Shown: piece after piece, positions 58,521 through 64,000 of the stretch | Position numbering within the stretch: the stretch's first letter is position 1 | Layout of the letters: each line of letters begins with the position of its first letter | From: Mesorhizobium sp. | GTDB taxonomy: Bacteria > Pseudomonadota > Alphaproteobacteria > Rhizobiales > Rhizobiaceae | NCBI GenBank assembly: GCA_004020875.1 | Contig: SAPZ01000004.1 | Span: 124,001 to 188,000, forward strand | Length of the DNA stretch: 64,000 nt | Direction of reading: 5' to 3' | Notes under the pieces: model-generated | What the model saw: the letters and a program-made list of their open reading frames with translations, nothing else | Database searches by the model: none | Told to the model about the DNA's origin: nothing | Translations under genes and position numbers: made by a program

Positions 58521-58702
58521 GGTTTGACTGCAATTGCGCGCATCAGCCGGTGTCGAGCCTCTGACGCCTCACCGAACCGTCACATAAACGTGTCGATCGC
58601 CGCGCTTCATCGTGATCTCCCGACTGGAACCTTTACCTGCAACCCCGGGTTTCAGCCCTGTCGCCGGCTAAATCTTCGGCGACCAACAGAATGGAGACTC
58701 CA

Positions 58703-58975
58703 ATGTTTAGGAAAGTCATAGCAGCCTCGGCACTCGTATTGGCCATGGGTGGCGCGGCCACGGCGCAGTCATCAGATGATTGGTGGTGGCACCGCGACCA
58801 TCGTCCCGATGTGAGGGAGCAGGTAGACCCCTATAGGACCGGCAGTATCAATGGAGGCTCAGGGCTGAGCACCTCCGGCAACAGCACCGGAGCCATAGGG
58901 CCGTGCGCGGACACCACGCCGGGCCCGGACGCCAACTCACAACAGAACGTCAACGACAATTACTGCGGGAAATAG
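58703..58975 (+). CDS. Small secreted protein of unknown function
   Basis: This 90-residue protein has a signal peptide (FRKVIAASALVLAMGGAATAQ) and a mature part of about 69 residues rich in N, G, S and D. It contains WWWHRDHRPD and two cysteines, in IGPCADTTPG and NDNYCGK, that could form a disulfide. The second ATG at 58703 is preferred because GGAGA lies at the right distance; ATG at 58691 would extend it by four residues. Its role is unknown. A GGCCGCCGGCGGCC palindrome lies just past its stop (58984-58997). Confidence 0.7.
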   Translation: MFRKVIAASALVLAMGGAATAQSSDDWWWHRDHRPDVREQVDPYRTGSINGGSGLSTSGNSTGAIGPCADTTPGPDANSQQNVNDNYCGK

Positions 58976-59095
58976 AGTCGCGTGGCCGCCGGCGGCCGGC
59001 ATGAAGCCTCGGGCTTTGCCGGTCGCGGAGGCGCCCTTAGTCCTCAGCCCAGGGCGCGTTTCACCGTTTCACGGAAACGGCCAGAAGCCTACGCC

Positions 59096-59177
59096 TTTGT
59101 TTCTACATAATTCCGAGCGGGAGGCTGTGGCGAAGTCGCCGAGCCCGACCACTCACAGTTTTCCTGGAATGCTTCAG
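59096..59177 (-). repeat. Intergenic repeat copy A, after the DUF2188 stop
   Basis: On the minus strand the element starts right after the DUF2188 stop codon: TGA-AGC-ATTCCAGGAAAACTGTGA, and ends CGGAATTATGTAGAAACAAAG. The middle contains a hairpin at 59123-59145 with GGCT..GGCGA/TCGCC..AGCC. It is related to copies B and C. Confidence 0.75.
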
Positions 59178-59413
59178 TCCGATACTTCGGTCTGCGGCCG
59201 GTCGCGGCCGTCGGCAAGCTCATCGTGCCATTTTCCTTCGGCATCCTCGTACTGGATGCCGTCCGTGGTTCCGGCGACCTGCTGCTCGGAGGAGGCGATT
59301 TCGGCGGCGCGCAGCGCCTCCTGGTGGGTGCGGAAAGTCTCGGAAAAGGTCGAGCCGACCTTGTAGGCCCAGCCGCCATCATGCTCGACGATCTTGTAAG
59401 TCAGCTTCGCCAT
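59174..59413 (-). CDS. DUF2188 domain protein
   Basis: This 79-residue protein matches DUF2188: KIVEHDGGWAYKVGSTFSETFRTHQEALRAAEIAS, a helix after two strands. Its function is unknown. It has a CGGAGG ribosome site and lies between repeat copies B (upstream) and A (downstream). It is short, acidic at the C-terminus and cytoplasmic. Confidence 0.85.
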   Translation of the reverse strand: MAKLTYKIVEHDGGWAYKVGSTFSETFRTHQEALRAAEIASSEQQVAGTTDGIQYEDAEGKWHDELADGRDRPQTEVSD

Positions 59414-59440
59414 GAAATCCTCCGGTCAAGAAGCGTATTT

Positions 59441-59497
59441 CTTGTTTCTACTCAATTCCGGACGGAAAACCGATCACACTTTTCCTGGAATTGCTCA
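59441..59497 (-). repeat. Intergenic repeat copy B, after the DUF982 stop
   Basis: On the minus strand: TGA-GCA-ATTCCAGGAAAAGTGTGA, then CGGTTTTCCGTCCGGAATTG, ending AGTAGAAACAAG. It lacks the hairpin insert seen in copies A and C. It fills the gap between the DUF982 stop and the DUF2188 ribosome site. Confidence 0.75.
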
Positions 59498-59773
59498 GTG
59501 CAGCTTTCCGTCGGGCAGCCTGTCTTCGGTAACCAGCACTTCCGATTCCCTGGCCGCCTCGATAAGGGCGCGACGTGCGTCCGCTGGCGAACGATACCCT
59601 TCCAGCGCTTTGAGGCAAGTGTCGAGAGCATCACGATGGCGCTCGCCGCGATTGAGCGGCCAAACGGTCATCAGGCACTCGGCGGCCTCGCGGGTGCTGC
59701 TTATCTGGCGATATTTGCCGACATGGCCGAGCTCGACCACCACCGGCTTCTCAAAAGGTTTGCTGTCTATCAT
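59495..59773 (-). CDS. DUF982 domain protein
   Basis: This 92-residue protein matches DUF982: FEKPVVVELGHVGKYRQISSTREAAECLMTVWPLNRGERHRDALDTCLKAL, then SPADARRALIEAARES. Its function is unknown; such genes are abundant in Mesorhizobium. ATG at 59773 is taken; a TTG at 59782 is three codons earlier. It is followed by repeat copy B and preceded by copy C. Confidence 0.82.
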   Translation of the reverse strand: MIDSKPFEKPVVVELGHVGKYRQISSTREAAECLMTVWPLNRGERHRDALDTCLKALEGYRSPADARRALIEAARESEVLVTEDRLPDGKLH

Positions 59774-59857
59774 GGCCGCCAACGTAAAGCGGCCAAATTG
59801 GTTGCAGTTGTGGCGAGGATGCTGCGCCCAAACGCCTCAGGCCCCGCTGGTCTCCGG

Positions 59858-59938
59858 TTTTGTTTGCCGTAGTTCCGGGACTGAAGGCTACGGCGAGGTC
59901 GCCGAGCCTAACGTTCACGCTTTCCTGGAATATCTCTA
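59858..59938 (-). repeat. Intergenic repeat copy C, after the oxidoreductase stop
   Basis: On the minus strand: TAG-AGAT-ATTCCAGGAAAGCGTGA, then a hairpin at 59886-59908 (GGCT..GGCGA/TCGCC..AGCC), ending GGAACTACGGCAAACAAAA. It has the same core and the same relation to a stop codon as copies A and B. Confidence 0.7.
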
Positions 59939-61039
59939 GCCGGCGGCCTTCATCCAATGCCGCATCGTCGTCACCGAACGCGCCAGCTGGGGCGCCGGAT
60001 GGATTTCCTCGCCGAACGCCGCCGCCGCGCGCCAGCCCCAGCGCGGGTCGGCGAGGAAGGCGCGCGCCAGCGCCACCATGTCGGCACGGCCGTTGGCGAC
60101 GATCGCCTCGGCCTGGCTCGGGTCGTCGATCAGCCCCACGGCGCGCGTCGGAATGCCGGCGCCCTTGCGCACGGCTTCCGCCAGATGCACCTGGTAGCCG
60201 GGGCCGGGCGGCACCTGCTGCAGGGGCGAATTGCCGCCGCTGGAGCAGCAGATATAGGCGATGCCCTCGGCCTTCAGCGCCTTGGCCACCTCGATCGCGT
60301 CCTCGACGTCGAAACCGCCGTCTACCCATTCTTTCACCGAAAGGCGCGCACCCAGCATCATGGACGGAACGGACTTCCTCACCGCCCTGGCGATTTCGAC
60401 CGCGAAGCGCATGCGATTTTCGAGCGACCCGCCCCAGCGGTCCGTCCGCTGGTTGGAGAGCGGCGAGAGGAACTGGAAGATCAGATAGCCATGCGCGGCA
60501 TGCAGTTCGGCGAAGTCGAAGCCGGCACGTTCGGCGCGCACGGCCGACTGCGCAAAACGCGCGATGAGCTCAAGAATCTCCTCATCCTCCAACGCATGCG
60601 GCACATTCCAGCCCGTGTCGTAGGCGATGGCCGAGGCGGAAACCGTCTGCCAGGGATCTTCGCCGGGCTGCAGCGGACCGCCGCCTTCCCAGGGTCTGCG
60701 GTTGGAGGCCTTGCGGCCGGCATGGGCAAGCTGGACGCCGAACTTCGTGCCGGGCGCGGCGACTCGCCTGGCGGCGTCGAGCGTGCGCCTGGCGGCCGCT
60801 TCGTTGTCGTCCGAATAGAGGCCAAGACAGCCATGCGAGATGCGCCCGCGCCGCTCGACATCGGTCATCTCGACGGTGACCATGCCGGCGCCCGACATTG
60901 CCAGGTTCATCCAGTGATAGAGATGCCAGTCGCTAGCGGAGCCGTCTTCGGCCGAATACTGGCACATGGGGGCGACCGCGATGCGATTGGGGAAGGTGAG
61001 GTCGCCGAGGGTGATCGGCTGGAAAAGCGATGACGTCAT
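59936..61039 (-). CDS. NADH:flavin oxidoreductase, Old Yellow Enzyme family (YqjM-like)
   Basis: This 367-residue FMN-dependent enzyme has C26 in VAPMCQYSA as in YqjM, HAAHGYLIFQFLSPLSNQRTDRWGGSLENR with the substrate-binding histidine pair, and a C-terminal phosphate-binding region VGLIDDPSQAEAIVANGRADMVALARAFLADP. It probably reduces alpha,beta-unsaturated carbonyl compounds or nitro compounds in the cytoplasm. It diverges from the Nudix gene at 61193. Confidence 0.93.
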   Translation of the reverse strand: MTSSLFQPITLGDLTFPNRIAVAPMCQYSAEDGSASDWHLYHWMNLAMSGAGMVTVEMTDVERRGRISHGCLGLYSDDNEAAARRTLDAARRVAAPGTKFGVQLAHAGRKASNRRPWEGGGPLQPGEDPWQTVSASAIAYDTGWNVPHALEDEEILELIARFAQSAVRAERAGFDFAELHAAHGYLIFQFLSPLSNQRTDRWGGSLENRMRFAVEIARAVRKSVPSMMLGARLSVKEWVDGGFDVEDAIEVAKALKAEGIAYICCSSGGNSPLQQVPPGPGYQVHLAEAVRKGAGIPTRAVGLIDDPSQAEAIVANGRADMVALARAFLADPRWGWRAAAAFGEEIHPAPQLARSVTTMRHWMKAAG

Positions 61040-61192
61040 GAAGCGGCTCCTGAGAAGATACCGCTATCTAGGCAGTCGCGGTGCATCGCGCCAGACAGGA
61101 GCCGGTGAAACGCCCGCTGGACCAGTCGGTTTCGCGGATTGCGCAGGGGACCGTTCGCCGTTACCCCTTTCGCCGCCAATTCGGAGGTCGTC

Positions 61193-61771
61193 ATGGAGGA
61201 TCGCGTTCGCATCCGTTCGGAAGAAGTCCTTTCGGACGACTGGGCCGTGCTGAAGAAGACTGTGCTCGACTATCGCCGCCGCGACGGGCGGTGGGAAACG
61301 CAGATCCGCCAGACCTATGACCGCGGCGACGGCGCGGTGATCCTGCCCTTCGATCCGCAGCGCTCGACCGTGCTTTTGGTGCGGCAGTTCCGCTTCCCGG
61401 CTTATGCCGTGGGCCATCGCGAGCCCCTGATCGAGGCCTGCGCCGGGCTGCTCGACGAAAACGATCCTGAAACCGCCATCCGCAAGGAAGCGGAAGAGGA
61501 GCTGGGCTACCGGTTGAAGGACGTCGAGCGTCTGTTCGCGCCGTTCATGAGCCCGGGCAGCGTGACGGAGCGGCTCTGGTTTTTCACCGCGCGCTATTCG
61601 CCGGCCGACCGTATCTCCGACGGCGGCGGCGCGCCGGAGGAGGGCGAGGACATCGAGGTTCTGGAAATGCCGCTGGACGAGGCGCTGGCCGGCATCGCCG
61701 ACGGCCGCATCGTCGATGCCAAGACGATCATCCTGCTCCAGCACTTGAAGCTCAACCCGATCAAGGCTTGA
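61193..61771 (+). CDS. Nudix hydrolase, NudK/GDP-mannose pyrophosphatase-like
   Basis: This 192-residue protein has VLLVRQFRFPAY, EACAGLLDENDPETAIRKEA and EELGY as an ADP-ribose/GDP-mannose-type Nudix box with its preceding loop. Its likely products are sugar phosphate and GMP or AMP; the substrate is not proven. The ATG at 61193 follows CGGAGGTCG. Confidence 0.85.
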   Translation: MEDRVRIRSEEVLSDDWAVLKKTVLDYRRRDGRWETQIRQTYDRGDGAVILPFDPQRSTVLLVRQFRFPAYAVGHREPLIEACAGLLDENDPETAIRKEAEEELGYRLKDVERLFAPFMSPGSVTERLWFFTARYSPADRISDGGGAPEEGEDIEVLEMPLDEALAGIADGRIVDAKTIILLQHLKLNPIKA

Positions 61772-61800
61772 GCCAGTCTTCGCTACGATGCTTCGGCTTA

Positions 61801-61830
61801 GGTGGTCTGCCACCCGAAGCTCCTGCTTCG
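61801..61830. other. Two adjacent hairpins
   Basis: GGTGG-TCTG-CCACC (61801-61814) and CGAAGC-TCCT-GCTTCG (61815-61830) form two back-to-back stem-loops between the Nudix gene and the 3' end of tRNA-Leu. They could terminate either transcript or be a repeat. Confidence 0.4.
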
Positions 61831-61865
61831 CCAAGGCTTTGGAGAACTCGTCGAAGAGCGAAAGA

Positions 61866-61951
61866 TGGTGCGGACGACGGGAATCGAACCCGTACGATCA
61901 GAGATCGAGGGATTTTAAGTCCCTTGCGTCTACCAATTCCGCCACGTCCGC
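61866..61951 (-). tRNA. tRNA-Leu (anticodon UAA)
   Basis: On the minus strand the gene starts GCGGACGTGGCGGAATTGG, has an anticodon stem GGGAC and loop with UAA, a variable arm, a T arm ending GGTTCGATTCCC, and an acceptor CGTCCGC + A with CCA encoded. GCGGACG pairs with CGTCCGC. The length and variable arm fit class II tRNA-Leu. Confidence 0.95.
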
Positions 61952-62131
61952 AGGCGTGCCCTTTTCAGACGCCTGATATGAGCCGTCAAGCGATGTTTCC
62001 GATCGTCCGCAGTTCGCGCGGGCGATCCGTCGCGCAGATTTAATATTAGTAATGTTTAAAATGCCAGCTTCCGCAAACCGATCTCATTAGCCTTTGTGTG
62101 CGAGCATGGGGTCGGTTTTGATGGTGGAACC

Positions 62132-62359
62132 ATGCGTGGGGCAGGCTGGATCAGGGGGCTGCGGGAGGAGGAGGCGCGGCAGCTGCGTAGCGAGATCGAT
62201 CGGCTCGAGCGGGGCCTGATCGATGCCGCCAACTCGAAGGCCAAATGGAACCTGCACGAGGTCGCGCACACGCTGCGCTGGCAAAAGGCTCGCCTTCGGC
62301 GGCTTGAGGAGTGTCTGGCCGCGATGCCGGCTGGAAAGACAGGTTCGGGCCGATCCTGA
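62132..62359 (+). CDS. Possible small charged protein
   Basis: This frame encodes 75 residues: a long amphipathic helix rich in R, E and L (EEEARQLRSEIDRLERGLIDAANSKAKWNLHEVAHTLRW). It has no recognisable domain, but the amino-acid pattern is protein-like. No strong ribosome site is seen. It may be a real uncharacterised small gene. Confidence 0.4.
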   Translation: MRGAGWIRGLREEEARQLRSEIDRLERGLIDAANSKAKWNLHEVAHTLRWQKARLRRLEECLAAMPAGKTGSGRS

Positions 62360-62619
62360 CCGCCGGTTGGAAACCTTTCAGCCAAATGTATCCGCCTGTT
62401 AGGCCCTCATGAGGTAAAGCATTTGGGTTGGTTAGCGCGACTGAAAAGTGGCGCGATCGCGGAATTACGGTCCGCCGTCGGATCGCTAGGGTTCTTACGC
62501 AGCGGGTTGACCCGCCGAGGCCGGCGTCTTTCAGGCCCCTACCCATTCCCCCGCCCCCTGCGGGCGCCGGCCACCTGACTCCCAAGAGCACCTGATTTCA
62601 AGAGACAATGAGAAACGGA

Positions 62620-62636
62620 GCCGCCACCATGGCGGC
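62620..62636 (-). terminator. Probable terminator of the outer-membrane protein gene
   Basis: GCCGCCA-CCA-TGGCGGC forms a 7-bp stem, followed on the minus strand by TCCGTTTCTC. It lies five bases past the stop of the beta-barrel gene. The region 62360-62619 contains no other feature I can support. Confidence 0.6.
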
Positions 62637-62641
62637 AAGCC

Positions 62642-63298
62642 TCAGAATTTATAGCTGAAATTCACGCCCAGCGTCTGCAGCTTCACGTCCTGGTCGCGCT
62701 CGGTGAAGGTGTTCGAAGCGTCGAAATGCTCCTTGCCGAAATCATAATAGCGGTATTGCGCGCCGACGACGACATTGTTGGTCAAGGCATAGTCGACGCC
62801 GGCGCCGAGCGTCCAGCCGGTGCCGGTACGGGTCCGGGCAAAGCTTGTGCCGGCCGTCTGCGAGGTTTCGATGCCGGCGAACGCGATGCCGCCAATGCCA
62901 TAGATCAGCAGCCGATCCATGGCGTAGCCGGCTGTGGCATTGACCGATCCGAACCACTTGACGTCGGTCCCGAATGTGTTGGCCGGGCCTGCACCGGCGG
63001 TGCCGTTGATCGAGGCGTAGTTGAGGTCGGCGTCGGCGCCGAGCACTGCCTGATCGAACTGCCAGAGCCCCGCGACGTGGCCGCCAACGAAACCGCCATC
63101 GATGTCGGGCTTAACCGAACCGCCATCGACGGTGATGTCGGACCGGCCCCAGCCATAGCCGGCCTGCATGCCGGCATAATAACCGGTCCAGTCGAAGCCA
63201 GGCGCGGTCATCGGCAGATCAGCACCCAGATCCGCTGCCCAGGCAGACCCGGACAGCAGGGCAAGAAAGCCGGCACTGGCGAGCGTCAGTCGACGCAT
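62642..63298 (-). CDS. Outer-membrane beta-barrel protein (Omp25/31-like)
   Basis: This 218-residue protein has a signal peptide (RRLTLASAGFLALLSGSAWAAD), then alternating beta-strand segments such as WTGYYAGMQAGYGWGRSDI and GGHVAGLWQFDQAVLGADADLNYASI. It ends with the aromatic terminus SYKF typical for barrel insertion. It belongs to the rhizobial Omp25/31-type porin-like family. The ATG at 63298 is chosen; the in-frame extension upstream is not a signal sequence. Confidence 0.88.
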   Translation of the reverse strand: MRRLTLASAGFLALLSGSAWAADLGADLPMTAPGFDWTGYYAGMQAGYGWGRSDITVDGGSVKPDIDGGFVGGHVAGLWQFDQAVLGADADLNYASINGTAGAGPANTFGTDVKWFGSVNATAGYAMDRLLIYGIGGIAFAGIETSQTAGTSFARTRTGTGWTLGAGVDYALTNNVVVGAQYRYYDFGKEHFDASNTFTERDQDVKLQTLGVNFSYKF

Positions 63299-63456
63299 CG
63301 AGCACTCCGAAATGGCGGTTCCGAAAGACTCCTTCGGAGAGACTAGCCGCTTTTGCCGCTGAACGGAATTGCATCTCTGCAACAGTGGTTTACGACCTGA
63401 TCCTCTGGCTCCAGGCGCCTACATTTGCCAAAGTGCCACATGCAGAGGACTCACCA

Positions 63457-64000
63457 ATGACGAACGCCAAGCCGACAAGCGCCGTAAAACCGAAGCCATG
63501 GACGGAGGCGGCGACACATCTGGTCGATGTAGCGATGGGCCGAAAGCCCGCGGATCTGGTCATCCGCAACGGCCGCTGGGTGAATGTCCACTCGGGCGAG
63601 ATCATCCCACATACCGATATCGCGATCGCTGCCGGCCGCTTCGCCTATTGCGGGGCGAATGTCGGCCATGCCATTGGGCCGGGGACCAAGGTCGTCGATG
63701 CCGGCGGGCGCTATCTGGTGCCCGGCCTTTGCGACGCGCATATGCATGTCGAAAGCGGCATGGTGACAGTGACGGAGTTCTGCCGCGCAGTCATCCCGTA
63801 TGGCACAACCTCGATGTTCATCGATCCGCACGAGATCGCCAACGTGCTCGGACTGCCGGGCGTCAGGCTGATGCATGATGAGGCGGTCGCGATGCCGATC
63901 AATGTGCATGTGCAGATGCCGTCCTGCGTGCCGTCCGCGCCGGGGCTGGAGCACGCCGGCGCCGAATTGACGGTCGCCGACGTGGCCGAGGCCATGACCT
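63457..64000 (+). CDS. ade: Adenine deaminase, N-terminal part
   Basis: The last 181 visible codons belong to a gene cut by the window edge. It starts ATG at 63457 with AGAGGA upstream, and reads DLVIRNGRWVNVHSGEIIPHTDIAI, then the metal-binding VPGLCDAHMHVESGMVT and IPYGTTSMFIDPHEIANVLG. This is the amidohydrolase family adenine deaminase that turns adenine to hypoxanthine. No stop codon occurs before the edge. It diverges from the outer-membrane protein gene by 158 bp. Confidence 0.9.
   Translation, partial: MTNAKPTSAVKPKPWTEAATHLVDVAMGRKPADLVIRNGRWVNVHSGEIIPHTDIAIAAGRFAYCGANVGHAIGPGTKVVDAGGRYLVPGLCDAHMHVESGMVTVTEFCRAVIPYGTTSMFIDPHEIANVLGLPGVRLMHDEAVAMPINVHVQMPSCVPSAPGLEHAGAELTVADVAEAMT

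Noticed and set aside
58984..58997. GGCCGCCGGCGGCC palindrome as terminator
   Set aside because: It has no loop bases and no T run, so it is unlikely to be an intrinsic terminator; it could arise by chance in GC-rich DNA.
59441..59497. CRISPR array
   Set aside because: The three repeats are unequal in length, spaced by genes and placed at stop codons, not in a regular repeat-spacer array.
61788..61976. Small open frames crossing tRNA-Leu
   Set aside because: They span the tRNA gene itself and encode only its translated stem-loops.

Overview
This window looks like core chromosome from a high-GC alphaproteobacterium of the Rhizobiales, most like Mesorhizobium. The evidence is the paired divK-pleD cell-cycle regulators, the topA-rnr-DUF983-Nudix-MFS-rpmG block, sdhE-mfd next to recG, a class II (plant-type) DAHP synthase, DUF982, DUF2188, DUF3572 and DUF1003 proteins, an alphaproteobacterial GTTC-N7-GTTC type SOS box, and short intergenic repeats of the kind seen in rhizobia. 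I see no insertion sequence, prophage, CRISPR array, rRNA or replication origin. One tRNA gene, tRNA-Leu(UAA), is present. The left edge cuts a YaiI/UPF0178 gene and the right edge cuts an adenine deaminase gene.

Layout. 1-2 kb: formaldehyde detoxification (class III alcohol dehydrogenase and Gfa) plus the start of yaiI, all on the minus strand. 2-8 kb: propionyl-CoA carboxylase alpha subunit and the replicative polymerase DnaE. 8-14 kb: an EamA transporter, two secreted proteins of unknown function, DinB with an N-terminal zinc knuckle and a LexA-type box, a GNAT protein, and a HAD-like/DUF3572 pair. 14-18 kb: divK-pleD, an 820-bp gap, then a two-gene membrane-protein cassette with a FixK/FNR-type promoter. 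18-26.3 kb: a minus-strand group running from topA to rpmG. 26.5-32.4 kb: a secreted repeat protein, a CcdA-like protein, glmU, glmS and a DUF502 protein. 32-40 kb: recG, sdhE, mfd and DAHP synthase. 40-48.5 kb: a glycosyltransferase, a DUF4337/DUF1345 pair, a RES-Xre toxin-antitoxin operon, a GGDEF protein, a second GFA protein, dgkA, a DedA/DUF1003 pair and a Tag-like glycosylase. 48.5-58.5 kb: nadE, GNAT proteins, an ABC exporter, a Nudix protein, a gpt-type phosphoribosyltransferase, a universal stress protein, a MoCF/CinA-like protein and a frameshifted alpha/beta hydrolase. 58.7-64 kb: small proteins separated by a three-copy repeat, an OYE-family oxidoreductase, a NudK-like Nudix protein, tRNA-Leu, an outer-membrane beta-barrel protein and ade.

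How genes work together. AdhC and Gfa form the glutathione-dependent formaldehyde route. GlmS and GlmU supply UDP-GlcNAc. DivK and PleD couple the cell cycle to c-di-GMP, and a second GGDEF protein lies at 44-45 kb. RecG, Mfd, DinB and the Tag-like protein are DNA-repair functions. The most notable items not explained by known annotation are the membrane-protein pair at 16963-17972 with an apparent oxygen-responsive promoter, and a repeat that directly follows the stop codons of three consecutive minus-strand genes at 59-60 kb.
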